Part shown: one piece after another, positions 27,111-36,734 of the stretch | How positions within the stretch are numbered: position 1 is the first letter of the stretch | Layout: each line of letters starts with the position of its first letter | Assembly: GCF_019916025.1 (NCBI RefSeq) | Contig: NZ_CP079737.1 | Location: 1,922,001-1,986,000, forward strand | DNA: 64,000 nucleotides | Reading direction: 5' to 3' | Origin: Paraclostridium bifermentans | GTDB taxonomy: Bacteria > Bacillota > Clostridia > Peptostreptococcales > Peptostreptococcaceae | The notes under the pieces: generated by a model | Seen by the model: the letters and a program-made list of their open reading frames with translations, nothing else | What the model was told of the DNA's origin: nothing | Database searches by the model: none | Position numbers and translations under genes: made by a program

Positions 27111-28130
27111 ATGTATATTTATATATTAATAATTTTAGCTTCTTTTTCATACGGAATTTTTCTATTTATAAAAGATAGTAGAAATTTTTTTGCAGGTATT
27201 TTATTAACTTTCGGTTCTTTAGGCCTTTTATTTCTGTTAATTATGTTTTTATCAAATCTGTCTCCTTTAATTAACGTAATAAGTACACTTGCGATTTTTG
27301 GAGGTATCCCATTATGTATAGTTGGAATTGGTTTTTTCCTTATAAAAAATGGATATATAATGAAACATAAAGAAGGTAGACGTTTAGCAAATTTACTATC
27401 ATTAATTTTAGGTGTAAATATTTTAATTATAGTTTCTTTAAGCTTAATTTTGATATTTAAAGGATCTCAATTAAATAGTGGTGTACATGCAACTATACTT
27501 GCTATAATTTTGTTAGCAATATATTTTGGATTTTTATTCTTTAGTTACTTAGTTTATTCATATGCTTATCAAATGCTACCTGTAAATAAAGATTTAGACT
27601 ATGTAATAGTCTTAGGATCAGGTCTTATCGGAGATAAAGTTCCTCCTTTATTAAAAAGCAGACTTGATAAAGGAATTGAAATTTATAGTCAACAATTATC
27701 AAAAGGAAATCACACAAAAATAGTTGTATCAGGTGGTCAAGGTTCTGATGAGATAATACCTGAGGCCGTTGCTATGAAAAAATATCTTGTATCACAAGGT
27801 ATACCCGAGTTAGATATTTTAGTTGAGGATAAATCTACTACTACTTATGAAAACATGAAGTTTTCAAAAAATATAATGAATAATATATCTAAAAATTACT
27901 CATGTATATTTGTATCAAATAATTATCATGTTTTTAGAGCGTCAATTTATGCAAGAAAAGCAGGGTTAAAAGCAAATGGAGTTGGAGCTCCTACTGCATT
28001 TTATTTTTTACCTAGTGCATTAATTCGTGAATATATAGCTATTTTAGTACTTTATAAAAAAATTAATTTACTAGCTATTTTATTCATCTTATTATTAGTT
28101 TCACACTCTTTCTTCCCAAATTTTATATAA
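27111..28130 (+). CDS. YdcF/ElyC-type (DUF218) membrane protein
   Basis: 339 residues. About five N-terminal transmembrane helices (1-155) precede a DUF218 domain: DYVIVLGSGLIGDKVPPLL, KIVVSGGQGSDE, EDKSTTTYENM, FVSNNYHVFRA are its four signature blocks. A final hydrophobic segment is near the C-terminus. DUF218 proteins (SanA, ElyC, YdcF) influence cell-envelope integrity. Own RBS (AAAGGA) and terminator; monocistronic. Confidence 0.9.
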   Translation: MYIYILIILASFSYGIFLFIKDSRNFFAGILLTFGSLGLLFLLIMFLSNLSPLINVISTLAIFGGIPLCIVGIGFFLIKNGYIMKHKEGRRLANLLSLILGVNILIIVSLSLILIFKGSQLNSGVHATILAIILLAIYFGFLFFSYLVYSYAYQMLPVNKDLDYVIVLGSGLIGDKVPPLLKSRLDKGIEIYSQQLSKGNHTKIVVSGGQGSDEIIPEAVAMKKYLVSQGIPELDILVEDKSTTTYENMKFSKNIMNNISKNYSCIFVSNNYHVFRASIYARKAGLKANGVGAPTAFYFLPSALIREYIAILVLYKKINLLAILFILLLVSHSFFPNFI

Positions 28131-28132
28131 AT

Positions 28133-28172
28133 AAAAAAGATAGATTAGAAATTCCCAATCTATCTTTTTTAT
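28133..28172. terminator. Bidirectional terminator
   Basis: Perfect 14-base stem AAAAAAGATAGATT / AATCTATCTTTTTT, after the DUF218 stop and after the minus-strand fragment ending at 28173. Confidence 0.85.
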
Positions 28173-28289
28173 TTATTCATCAAGCTTTTTTATAATTAAA
28201 TACTTTTCTTCATTAATTTTTATACTTTGCTCATATATAAATATACCACTATTCCCAATAACAAGTTTATAGTTAAAAATATTATAGTT
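28173..28289 (-). pseudogene. Possible C-terminal gene remnant downstream of fmdE-like gene
   Basis: An open frame without a usual start codon reads ...YKLVIGNSGIFIYEQSIKIN EEKYL..., protein-like in composition, ending right at a terminator. It follows the FmdE-like stop by about 40 bases on the same strand. It could be the eroded tail of a lost gene; it could also be chance in AT-rich DNA. No homologue is recognised. Confidence 0.3.
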
Positions 28290-28331
28290 CTATATAGTAA
28301 ATTCTCTGTAAAATCTACAAAACCTTACTGG

Positions 28332-28850
28332 CTAAAAAAATCTTTTATATTCACTATAGCAATCTGTACAAACCTTTTTGCTTCCTTGAAGACGTATGAA
28401 TTGTTCTGATGTTTTTTCTCCACATATTTCACAAATTTCTGATACAAAAATCCTTGCCTTTTCTGGAATTTCTATATTACTCTCCATAAATTCAAATAAC
28501 TCCATAGGATTTGAATTTATTAAATATTTTTTATACTCATCTCGCTCCAAATTATTTGGTTTTAGCTTTAAAACAAATCTTACAGATTTTTTATTTTTTC
28601 TATTATAAAAATGATATACACTTTTACCTCTAAGTCTGATTAACAAGTTTCCCTTACCTATTGTGCATCCCAACATTACCTGAATAGCATCTAATCCACA
28701 AGCATCATTTTCAGATATACACACTATTTCTTCATCATTTGAAAAATCAATGTCTAAATATTTTTGTGCAGCTTTTGATACTGCGTACCCAATTGCAAGA
28801 CCTGGACACTCATGTCCATGAAATTCAACTACTTCTTCCCAAGTTTTCAT
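28332..28850 (-). CDS. FmdE-family protein with C-terminal zinc ribbon
   Basis: 172 residues. The N-terminal FmdE domain has EFHGHECPGLAIG (residues 9-21), ENDACGLDAIQ and MLGCTIGKGNL; the C-terminal zinc ribbon has CEICGEK ... CTDCY. FmdE-type proteins are associated with molybdenum/tungsten formylmethanofuran dehydrogenase in archaea, but in anaerobic Firmicutes their role is unknown; metal or pterin handling is suspected. RBS GGGGAGG. A 45-bp perfect palindrome lies just upstream of the start. Confidence 0.88.
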   Translation of the reverse strand: MKTWEEVVEFHGHECPGLAIGYAVSKAAQKYLDIDFSNDEEIVCISENDACGLDAIQVMLGCTIGKGNLLIRLRGKSVYHFYNRKNKKSVRFVLKLKPNNLERDEYKKYLINSNPMELFEFMESNIEIPEKARIFVSEICEICGEKTSEQFIRLQGSKKVCTDCYSEYKRFF

Positions 28851-28871
28851 AAAGTTACCTCCCCTAAAACT

Positions 28872-28916
28872 AAATAAAGTGTAATATAATTAATTTAATT
28901 ATATTACACTTTATTT
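28872..28916. repeat. 45-bp perfect AT-rich palindrome
   Basis: Arms of 22 bases (AAATAAAGTGTAATATAATTAA and its exact complement) around a single T. It lies 22 bases before the FmdE-like start codon, in the expected promoter/leader. It may be an operator or a transcribed hairpin with essentially no loop. Confidence 0.7.
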
Positions 28917-28965
28917 ATATACTCAATTTATCTAAATAGCGTTTTCCAATTTATTTACAATAAAT

Positions 28966-29002
28966 TTAACCCTATGTCGTATTTTTTGACATAGGGTTAA
29001 TA
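28966..29002 (-). terminator. Terminator after the amino-acid permease
   Basis: Stem TTAACCCTATGTC / GACATAGGGTTAA with a nine-base loop, right after the stop at 29011. Confidence 0.75.
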
Positions 29003-29010
29003 TATATAAT

Positions 29011-30339
29011 TTAATCTCTTATAATTTCTTTATTTCCATTACATTTTTTTGAGTACACTTTGCTCATATAAAAATAAATTGGAACTACTACTATCATTCC
29101 TCCAAGACCCCATACTATTTTCATAGGAGAGTCAATTCCAGCTTTTACTAATAATATTAAACTTACTATAACTGCAAATATTGGAATAAATGCCCCTCCA
29201 GGTATCTTAAAGTTTATTTCTTTACCTGCATATTTTTTTCTAAATATTAAAACTGCTAAGCAAGTAGGTATATATTGAATAAATCTAGATACAACACTAA
29301 TTTGTGATAAAGTTGTAAATGAACCTGACCAAGCTATTATTAAAGTACCTATAACAGATACTATTATAGCTATATATGGAGCTTCATTTTTATTAGTTTT
29401 ACCCATAGATTTTGGCATTAGCCCTTGGTCAACTAAAGCTTTAGCTGATCTTGGTGTAAATATAGATGATGCAATATTTATACCACCAACAGAAATTATC
29501 GTACCAACTGTAATTATATATCCACCTACAGGACCCATAATCTTAGTAGCTGCATCAGCAACTGGGTTTGCTGCTCCTCTTAATCCTTCTCCTAAAACAC
29601 CTATACTTATAGCTAATACAAGTACGTATACAACAGATACAACAAACATTACCATAACTAATGCTTTTGGTACATTTTTCTTAGGATCTTCCATTTCTTT
29701 TGCTGCAACAGCTAAAGATTCGAATCCTGTAAATGCATAAAATAATAATATACTTACAGCAACAAATGCTGATGAAGTCGTTTGCCCTTGAGGTATTATT
29801 AAAAACGGCTTAAAGTTTGCACCTTTTATAAAAAATATTCCTACAGCTATAAATAATATTAATGGAACTAATTTTCCTACAGTCATTATATTGTTTAACT
29901 TTTTAGATTGCTTCATTCCCATTAAGTTTATAGCACCAAGCCCTATTACTAAAACTCCAATTATTATATTTTTAGTTAATGGATCAGCTGCTTGAGGCCA
30001 TACTGAAGATAATGTAACTGCAAAGAAGTTTGCCATAGTAGCCCATGCGATCATACTTACTATCCATTTCATAAATCCAACTTCAAATCCGATAAAATCT
30101 CCAAATGCTTCTTTAGCATAAAGATAAGGTCCTCCGTCTTCATCAAACCAACTTCCTGCCTCTGCAAAACATAGTGCAATAGACACCGCTAAAATCATAC
30201 AAAATCCTAAAATTAATATACTTGCTGGACCTATATTTGAGTAAGCCTCACCTGGAAGCCCAAATATACCAGAACCTATAATTGCATTTATACCTAGTAA
30301 TACAATACTCCAAAACCCTAACTTCATACTTTTTTCCAC
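29011..30339 (-). CDS. APC-family amino acid permease
   Basis: 442 residues with 12 predicted transmembrane helices. The first helix carries the family motif GINAIIGSGIFGLPGEAY; later blocks FYAFTGFESLAVAAKEMEDP and KNVPKALV are APC hallmarks. The start is GTG at 30339, just after GGGAGGA; the upstream TTG precedes that RBS. It is the second gene behind the gamma-glutamyl hydrolase, 43 bases apart, so it likely imports the amine or amino acid that the operon processes. Substrate unknown. Confidence 0.9.
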   Translation of the reverse strand: MEKSMKLGFWSIVLLGINAIIGSGIFGLPGEAYSNIGPASILILGFCMILAVSIALCFAEAGSWFDEDGGPYLYAKEAFGDFIGFEVGFMKWIVSMIAWATMANFFAVTLSSVWPQAADPLTKNIIIGVLVIGLGAINLMGMKQSKKLNNIMTVGKLVPLILFIAVGIFFIKGANFKPFLIIPQGQTTSSAFVAVSILLFYAFTGFESLAVAAKEMEDPKKNVPKALVMVMFVVSVVYVLVLAISIGVLGEGLRGAANPVADAATKIMGPVGGYIITVGTIISVGGINIASSIFTPRSAKALVDQGLMPKSMGKTNKNEAPYIAIIVSVIGTLIIAWSGSFTTLSQISVVSRFIQYIPTCLAVLIFRKKYAGKEINFKIPGGAFIPIFAVIVSLILLVKAGIDSPMKIVWGLGGMIVVVPIYFYMSKVYSKKCNGNKEIIRD

Positions 30340-30382
30340 TTTAATTCCTCCCAATGTATTTATATTATGCTAAAAATTTTTT

Positions 30383-31120
30383 TTACTTTGATGCTTCTTT
30401 TACTAATGCCATAAATATTTTTTGCATTTTGGGGCAATCTTTAGTCATCATTTCTGGATGCCATTGTATTCCTATAACAAATTCTTCTCCTTCTTTTTCT
30501 ATAGCTTCAACTAAACCATCTTTTGCAGTCGCAGATACGATATATCCTGGAGCTATATTTTTTACTCCTAAGTGGTGGAAACTATTTACTAATACTTCTT
30601 TTTCTTCTAATATTTCATATAATCTTGTACCTTCTTTAATTTGAGCTGTATGAGTAGGTACATTTGATAAATGTTCTTGATTATGTTTTATATAAGAACC
30701 TTCAATTAAAGATAAATCTTGATATAAATCTCCGCCTTCACATACATTTAATATTTGTTCTCCTCTACAGATACCTAATATTGGCTTTTTCATTTCTAAT
30801 GCAAACTTTAATAATTTCATATCAAAAGTATCTCTCTTTGGCATTATCCCGCCTAATTTTATATGTGGTTCTTCGTTCCACATTAAAGGGTTTACATCGT
30901 GCCCTCCAGATAGAATTAGTGCATCTATATTAGATACTTGCTCCTTTATTAGTTCATCATCATATACCATTGGAACTATATATGGTATAGCTTTACACAT
31001 AGCTACTGATTGAACATAGTCATTGTTTACATAAGCTCTTTCATATCCTGGAAACATACCGCCCTCATCGATTAATAAACTTCCTGATATACCAACTACT
31101 GGATATTTCTTGTTTGTCAT
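30383..31120 (-). CDS. Gamma-glutamyl-gamma-aminobutyrate hydrolase-like class I glutaminase (PuuD family)
   Basis: 245 residues. Nucleophile elbow ILGICRGEQILNV, His/Glu in GIQWHPEMM and ALILSGGHDVNP mark the peptidase C26 / PuuD family, which hydrolyses gamma-glutamyl amides. ATG at 31120 is chosen over a GTG three codons earlier because TAGGAG abuts that GTG. It is first in a two-gene operon with an APC permease and preceded by a canonical sigma-54 promoter; the adjacent upstream gene encodes a sigma-54 activator. Together this suggests inducible uptake and hydrolysis of a gamma-glutamyl or related compound. Confidence 0.88.
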   Translation of the reverse strand: MTNKKYPVVGISGSLLIDEGGMFPGYERAYVNNDYVQSVAMCKAIPYIVPMVYDDELIKEQVSNIDALILSGGHDVNPLMWNEEPHIKLGGIMPKRDTFDMKLLKFALEMKKPILGICRGEQILNVCEGGDLYQDLSLIEGSYIKHNQEHLSNVPTHTAQIKEGTRLYEILEEKEVLVNSFHHLGVKNIAPGYIVSATAKDGLVEAIEKEGEEFVIGIQWHPEMMTKDCPKMQKIFMALVKEASK

Positions 31121-31178
31121 TTTATTCACTCCTATAATTTAAATTTAAAAATAAAAAATGCTACTGCCTTTTTATAAA

Positions 31179-31193
31179 GCAAGTAGCATGCCA
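31179..31193 (-). promoter_or_regulatory. Sigma-54 (-24/-12) promoter
   Basis: Minus strand TGGCATGCTACTTGC: GG and GC are separated by exactly 10 bases, matching the TGGCAC-N5-TTGC consensus with one mismatch. It lies about 60-70 bases before the PuuD-like start and next to a sigma-54 activator gene. Confidence 0.75.
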
Positions 31194-31312
31194 AAACTAT
31201 TTTTATTTTAATTTTAATTTTCAATCAAAGAAACCGTTCTCAATTTCATTAGTGTTTTTAACTGTTTCATTATTTAAACTATTTTTATTAATTAAAATTT
31301 TTAACTATTACT

Positions 31313-31346
31313 AATTTTTCAACTTAATAAATTTTTCAACTTAATA
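31313..31346 (-). repeat. Two tandem 17-bp direct repeats, candidate activator site
   Basis: AATTTTTCAACTTAATA occurs twice with no gap, about 120-165 bases upstream of the sigma-54 promoter, the distance expected of enhancer-like sites. An imperfect dyad GAAACCGTT...AACTGTTTC (31230-31268) lies between them and the promoter. Either could bind the adjacent activator. Confidence 0.45.
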
Positions 31347-31385
31347 GGTTAATTAGGAATTTTTATCTTCCTATTTCATTGCCTA

Positions 31386-33395
31386 TTAAAGGCTATCTAA
31401 TATACAAATTCCTTTTTCGCTTAGTTCACTTCCTCTTCTTCCTACTTCAGAGTTTATTAAGTCTAATTCTTTCAATATACTTAAAATACCCCTAACCTCA
31501 CCCTCTGTTATAATCATCCCTTCATCGTTTAATCTATTAACGATTGTATTTCTTCCCACACATTTATTTAATAAATTTTCTTCTCTTATAAGACTCATAA
31601 CTTTTTTTGATTTATCTATATTTGTTTTATCTTTTAAAATCTTAATTTCTTCACTATAATCAATTTTCATATTAGTAAGATTATGTGGTAAATCACAAGT
31701 TTTAACTTTATCATCCATACACATTATATCAATGTACATAGCTGTGTTTTTTAACTCTCTAATATTTCCCGGCCATGAATATTTATTTAAAATTTCTTTA
31801 GCTTCATCACTTATACATCTTTTCGTTTTCATAAAATAATTTAACATCATAGATATATCTTCTTTTCGTTCTCTTAAAGACGGAATATTTATAGGTAGTA
31901 CATTTATCCTATAATATAAGTCAGCTCTAAATTTTTCCTGTCTTATCATTTCTAATAAATTTTTATTGGTTGCAGCTATAACTCTAACATCAATATCAAT
32001 TACACTTTCTCCTCCAACTCTCATAACTTGATTTTCTTGGAGAACTCTAAGTAGTTTAGTTTGCAAATATATTGGCATGTCCCCTATTTCATCTAAAAAT
32101 ATAGTTCCGTTATGAGCTTGTTCAAACAAACCTTTTTTCCCACCTTTTAAAGCTCCTGTAAATGCACCTTCTTCATATCCAAACAATTCACTTTCTAATA
32201 AATTTTCTGGCATAGCTGCGCAGTTTATAGCTATAAATGGCTGTTTAGACCTTAGTGATTCATTATGTATAGATTGTGCCATTAGCTCTTTTCCAGTTCC
32301 ACTTTCCCCTGTAATTAAAACTGTATAGTCTGATTTTGAAATCTTTTTACCTAAATCTTTTGATTTTCTCATTTTGATTGATTCAGTTTTTATATCATTA
32401 AAATTATATCTAGCAACTTGCCCCTTATCTCTTAGTTTTTTACTTAAGTTCTGTTCTAACTTTTTTATATAAGTTATTTCTTGAATACAGTAATACGATC
32501 CTGTAACTTTCCCAAAGCTTTCTATATCATATTTGTTTATATTTAAATATTTATTTTTATACTTTATAACTTCATCTTTTACTTTATCTAAATCAAAAAT
32601 AAATCTAATATCTTTGCTTTTTATTTCACTTATTTTTTTACCTACTAGTGAATCCTCAACATCTAATATATTTTTTAAGCTTTGATTGCAAATTAGTATC
32701 TCTTTTTTATTTGATATGACAGCCATTCCATTACTAGATAAATTTATTATTGAACTCAGCTCTTCATTTTTTATAGTAAGTTCTTTATATTTAGTATTTA
32801 CTCCAGAATATAAACTAATTACCTCATCTGAGTATTTCATTAGTCTTTCTGTAACATCTTTATCATCTATATTTAATTTAGCTATTATTTGTAAAAATGT
32901 AGAACTATCTATGTGTCTATGCCCAAGGTCAATTACTTCATCAATATAACTAGGAACCAAGTTAACTTCTCCTGGAGTAACTGCAACCTTTATATCTTTG
33001 TATCCTTTACTTGAATCATAGGGTATGAAATTTAAATGATTTATTCCTACATTGTATAAAGTAGATATGGTTTCAAGTACAGTAGATTCATTGTCATTTA
33101 CAACCAATACATCAATTCCTTCTGGTAAAGAAAATAACTTATAAACATCTTTTTGCTTTATACTTCTATTTATTTTTATTATTTTTTTAGTATCTTTAAC
33201 ATATTCTTTTATCCTTAAAGCTCTATCGTCTATCATTGCAAGAACTACATCGCCTTTAATTATTTCCTTATTTGATAATTTGTTAAGATAATAGTTTTTA
33301 ATTTTTACTTTGTCTTTAAAAATCAACTCTATATTTTTATTTAAAAATAATTCTAATTTTGACATCCCATCTGTCACTACAGCTATAGTTTTCAT
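31386..33395 (-). CDS. Sigma-54-dependent transcriptional activator with PAS domain
   Basis: 669 residues. N-terminal 1-190 resembles a PrpR-type effector-sensing region; PAS about 205-320; central AAA+ about 335-565 with Walker A GESGTGKE (near 359), GAFTGA sigma-54 contact loop (near 410), Walker [12 protein letters not shown] and [13 protein letters not shown]. The C-terminus ([20 protein letters not shown] ...) looks like a winged-helix domain rather than the usual Fis HTH, which is seen in some clostridial members. It probably activates the downstream operon (31120-29011) from the sigma-54 promoter. Confidence 0.92.
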   Translation of the reverse strand: MKTIAVVTDGMSKLELFLNKNIELIFKDKVKIKNYYLNKLSNKEIIKGDVVLAMIDDRALRIKEYVKDTKKIIKINRSIKQKDVYKLFSLPEGIDVLVVNDNESTVLETISTLYNVGINHLNFIPYDSSKGYKDIKVAVTPGEVNLVPSYIDEVIDLGHRHIDSSTFLQIIAKLNIDDKDVTERLMKYSDEVISLYSGVNTKYKELTIKNEELSSIINLSSNGMAVISNKKEILICNQSLKNILDVEDSLVGKKISEIKSKDIRFIFDLDKVKDEVIKYKNKYLNINKYDIESFGKVTGSYYCIQEITYIKKLEQNLSKKLRDKGQVARYNFNDIKTESIKMRKSKDLGKKISKSDYTVLITGESGTGKELMAQSIHNESLRSKQPFIAINCAAMPENLLESELFGYEEGAFTGALKGGKKGLFEQAHNGTIFLDEIGDMPIYLQTKLLRVLQENQVMRVGGESVIDIDVRVIAATNKNLLEMIRQEKFRADLYYRINVLPINIPSLRERKEDISMMLNYFMKTKRCISDEAKEILNKYSWPGNIRELKNTAMYIDIMCMDDKVKTCDLPHNLTNMKIDYSEEIKILKDKTNIDKSKKVMSLIREENLLNKCVGRNTIVNRLNDEGMIITEGEVRGILSILKELDLINSEVGRRGSELSEKGICILDSL

Positions 33396-33447
33396 TAAGT
33401 AAACTCCTTTTAACTTTTACGTAGTATTGTTATCCTTATTATATTAT

Positions 33448-33504
33448 AAAAACAAATAAAAACCATATTGATTATTTATATCAATATGGTTTTTATTTGT
33501 TTTT
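33448..33504. terminator. Bidirectional terminator, 24-base perfect stem
   Basis: Arms of 24 bases around TTATTTATA, with A- and T-rich ends. It lies downstream of selO on the minus strand, between selO and the sigma-54 activator gene. Confidence 0.8.
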
Positions 33505-33512
33505 ATATTTTA

Positions 33513-34985
33513 TTATGTCCCACAATAAGTTCTATAAGCACAACTTGAAGGCTTAGGCAATTTTGCATATCCCTCTTGCTCTTTAGAATGTTCATATGGG
33601 TTTTTAAGTACAGTTATAAGTTTTTTAAAGAAAGTAAAATCGCCTTTATCAGCAGCTTCTAAAGCTTCTTCTACTCTATGATTTCTTGGTATTACTGCTG
33701 GATTTGATTTTTTCATTAGCTTAAAAATTTCATCTTGAGATCTTTCTTGTCTTTTTAATCTTTCTTTCCATAAGTTGTACCAAGATTTAAATTCTTCACT
33801 ATCAAACATTCCTTTTTTATTAATATTATTAAATGTTAATGCTATAAAAGTGTTAGTAAAATCTTCACTATATTTTTCTATCATACTAAGTAAATCTTCT
33901 ATCAATGCTTTATCTTGTAATTCTTCATTAAATAATCCCAATTTAAATCTCATATTTTTAATCCAATTTAAATAATAAATTTCTGAGAAATCAGAAATAG
34001 CATCTTGTGCAATTTTTATAGCATCATTTTTATCATCACTTATTAATGGCAATAGCGTTTCAGCAAATCTGCATAAATTCCATTCAGCCATATTTGGTTG
34101 ATTTTCATATGAGTATCTTCCATATCTATCAATAGAACTAAAAACAGTATCTGGCTTATAATTATCCATAAATGCACAAGGTCCATAGTCAATGCTCTCT
34201 CCGCTTATAGTCATATTGTCAGTATTCATAACCCCATGGATAAATCCAATGCTTTGCCATTTTGCAACAAGTTTAGCGTGTGCATTTATTACTTCTTTAA
34301 GTAAGTTAATGTATTTATCTTTATCATCTTTTATATGTGAGTAATGTCTATTGATTGTATAATCAGCTAACTCTTTAACTGACTTTACACCTCCATAATT
34401 TAGAGCATATTCAAATGTTCCAAATCTAATATGACTAGAAGCTACACGCGTTAAAATTGCTCCTTTTTTTATATTTTCACGAATCACAGATTCTCCAGTT
34501 TTTATTACTGCTAGACTTCGAGTGGTTGGAACTCCAAGACCATACATAGCTTCACTTATTATATATTCACGAAGCATCGGCCCAAGAACAGCTCTCCCAT
34601 CTCCGCCCCTAGAGTAAGGTGTTTTACCAGATCCTTTAAGCTGTATATCAAATCTATCTCCTGATGGATTTATTTGCTCTCCTATCAACAATGCTCTCCC
34701 ATCTCCTAGCATTGTAAAATGCCCAAATTGATGTCCTGCATATGCTTGAGCTATAAAAGCACCCTCGTCTATCTTTTTATTTCCTGAAAGTAATTCTATT
34801 CCATCCTTACTTTTAAGTTTATCTGAATTTAATCCTAAAAATTTAGCTAAAGAATCATTTAGAATAACTAAGCTCGGTGAAGGCACTGGATTTAAATTTA
34901 TTTTACTATAAAAAAAGTCTGGTAAATTCATGTAACTATTGTTTAAATTCCATCCTGTTTCTATATTTTTTTTATTATTTCCCAT
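33513..34985 (-). CDS. selO: Protein adenylyltransferase SelO (YdiU/UPF0061 family)
   Basis: 490 residues, full length. Family blocks [48 protein letters not shown] and DYGPCAFMD are present. SelO is a pseudokinase-fold enzyme that transfers AMP to proteins during redox stress (established for the family). The C-terminus ends CAYRTYCGT, i.e. Cys where eukaryotic SelO has selenocysteine near the end. Monocistronic, RBS AAGGAG. Confidence 0.95.
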   Translation of the reverse strand: MGNNKKNIETGWNLNNSYMNLPDFFYSKINLNPVPSPSLVILNDSLAKFLGLNSDKLKSKDGIELLSGNKKIDEGAFIAQAYAGHQFGHFTMLGDGRALLIGEQINPSGDRFDIQLKGSGKTPYSRGGDGRAVLGPMLREYIISEAMYGLGVPTTRSLAVIKTGESVIRENIKKGAILTRVASSHIRFGTFEYALNYGGVKSVKELADYTINRHYSHIKDDKDKYINLLKEVINAHAKLVAKWQSIGFIHGVMNTDNMTISGESIDYGPCAFMDNYKPDTVFSSIDRYGRYSYENQPNMAEWNLCRFAETLLPLISDDKNDAIKIAQDAISDFSEIYYLNWIKNMRFKLGLFNEELQDKALIEDLLSMIEKYSEDFTNTFIALTFNNINKKGMFDSEEFKSWYNLWKERLKRQERSQDEIFKLMKKSNPAVIPRNHRVEEALEAADKGDFTFFKKLITVLKNPYEHSKEQEGYAKLPKPSSCAYRTYCGT

Positions 34986-35203
34986 TTTTTCTCCTTACTA
35001 TAAATAATTAATTTTATAAATATAAGATACCCTTATTTACAGTTTTAAATTAGATATTTTAAATTTTCTAAATAAACTAAAAATATGTAATTTATGTTTT
35101 TATAAATTAAAAGGTTTCAAAAAAACCTTTACATAGTAATTTTTTAAGACTATAATGATTTTGAAGTTGCAAATTTATTATTATTTAAAATTAAATATAT
35201 TTA

Positions 35204-35290
35204 ACTAGGGGTGCCACTTTTGGCTGAGAGATGGATTATACCATTAACCCTTTGAACCTGAAGTAGTTAGAACTACCGTAGGAAAGTTAT
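35204..35290 (+). promoter_or_regulatory. TPP riboswitch (THI element)
   Basis: Contains the conserved blocks GGGGTGCC, GGCTGAGA, ACCCTTTGAACCTGA and AGTTAGAACTACCGTAGGAA in the right order, so thiamine pyrophosphate binding is confident. It precedes a terminator and thiC: bound TPP should favour termination. Upstream, 34986-35203, I see only AT-rich sequence with a weak TTGCAA...TTAAAT promoter candidate and a small hairpin at 35109-35130. Confidence 0.96.
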
Positions 35291-35346
35291 TTTCTTCAAG
35301 ATTATGATTATGACTATATTTTTTAGTCTATTTTATAATATTTCGT

Positions 35347-35381
35347 AAAGAAGCTTTATCTTATGGTAAAGCTTCTTTTTT
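35347..35381 (+). terminator. TPP riboswitch terminator
   Basis: Twelve-base perfect stem AAAGAAGCTTTA / TAAAGCTTCTTT then T-run, 40 bases before the thiC start; the expression platform of the TPP riboswitch. Confidence 0.88.
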
Positions 35382-35419
35382 ATTTTTTAAAAATAATACA
35401 AAGTAAAGGGGATTTAAAA

Positions 35420-36733
35420 ATGAATTATACAACTCAAATGGATGCTGCTAAAAAAGGAATTATTACAAAGGAAATGGAAATAGTAGCTAAAAAAGAAAAT
35501 ATGGATATAGAAATTTTAAAAAACTTAATTTCAAGTGGACAAATAGCTATTCCAGCTAATAAAAATCATACGTCTCTAAACCCTGAAGGTGTTGGAAAGA
35601 ACTTAAGAACCAAAATCAATGTAAACTTGGGCATATCTAAGGATTGTTATGATATAGACGAAGAAATGAAAAAAGTTCAATTAGCTTTAGATATGAATGC
35701 TGAAGCTATAATGGATTTAAGCTCTTTTGGAAAAACTGAAGAGTTTAGAAAAAAACTTATCTCTAATTCTAGTGCTATGGTTGGAACTGTTCCAATTTAT
35801 GATGCTGTTGGTTTTTATGATAAAGAGTTAAAAGATATCACAGCTAAAGAATTTTTAGATGTAGTAATAAAACATGCAAAAGACGGAGTTGACTTTGTAA
35901 CTATACATGCTGGTATAAACAAAGAAACTGCCTCTGTTTTTAAAAGAAATAAAAGACTTACAAATATAGTTTCAAGAGGTGGCTCTTTAATGTATGCATG
36001 GATGGAATTAAACAATAAAGAAAATCCTTTCTTCGAATATTTTGACGATTTACTAGAAATTTGTAAAGAGTATGATTTAACTTTAAGTCTTGGAGATGCA
36101 TGCAGACCTGGTTCTATACAAGATGCATCTGATGCATGTCAAATAAAAGAGTTAATGATTTTAGGGGAGTTAACATTAAGAGCCTGGGAGCAAAATGTTC
36201 AAGTTATCATAGAAGGTCCTGGTCATATGTCCTTAGATGAAATTCAAGCAAATATGATTCTTGAGAAAAAGCTTTGTCATGGTGCTCCATTTTATGTATT
36301 AGGTCCTATAGTTACAGATATTGCTCCAGGATATGACCATATAACAAGTGCTATTGGAGGAGCTTTAGCTTCTAGTTTTGGAGCTGATTTTTTATGTTAC
36401 GTTACTCCATCAGAACATTTAAGACTCCCTAATTTAGATGATGTTAAAGAAGGTATAATAGCAACTAAGATAGCTGCTCATTCTGGTGATATAGCAAAAA
36501 AAATACCTGGTGCTATTGATTGGGATAATAAGATGAGTAAAGCTAGACAAGAACTTGATTGGGATAAAATGTTTGCCCTTTGTATAGATCCTGAAAAAGC
36601 TAAAAGATATAGAAAAGAATCTACTCCTGAGCATAACGATAGTTGCACTATGTGTGGAAAAATGTGTTCCATGCGAAATATGAATAAGATAATGCAAGGA
36701 AAAGATATTAATTTATTAAGAGCTGATAACTAA
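35420..36733 (+). CDS. thiC: Phosphomethylpyrimidine synthase ThiC
   Basis: 437 residues from ATG 35420, chosen for the RBS AAAGGGGA; a longer frame upstream would run through the terminator. The radical-SAM C-terminal motif [11 protein letters not shown] holds the CX2CX4C [4Fe-4S] ligands. It converts 5-aminoimidazole ribotide into HMP-phosphate for thiamine. Transcribed behind a TPP riboswitch and directly followed (one base) by a purF homologue. Confidence 0.97.
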   Translation: MNYTTQMDAAKKGIITKEMEIVAKKENMDIEILKNLISSGQIAIPANKNHTSLNPEGVGKNLRTKINVNLGISKDCYDIDEEMKKVQLALDMNAEAIMDLSSFGKTEEFRKKLISNSSAMVGTVPIYDAVGFYDKELKDITAKEFLDVVIKHAKDGVDFVTIHAGINKETASVFKRNKRLTNIVSRGGSLMYAWMELNNKENPFFEYFDDLLEICKEYDLTLSLGDACRPGSIQDASDACQIKELMILGELTLRAWEQNVQVIIEGPGHMSLDEIQANMILEKKLCHGAPFYVLGPIVTDIAPGYDHITSAIGGALASSFGADFLCYVTPSEHLRLPNLDDVKEGIIATKIAAHSGDIAKKIPGAIDWDNKMSKARQELDWDKMFALCIDPEKAKRYRKESTPEHNDSCTMCGKMCSMRNMNKIMQGKDINLLRADN

Positions 36734-36734
36734 A

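Noticed and set aside
30664-30933. Plus-strand frame opposite the PuuD-like gene, and similar frames opposite hcp, ade, pdxS and others
   Set aside because: All lie antisense to well-supported genes and lack RBS or family resemblance.
35109-35130. Hairpin AAAGGTTT / AAACCTTT as terminator
   Set aside because: Short stem with an A-loop and no T-run, between divergent genes; not supported as a terminator.
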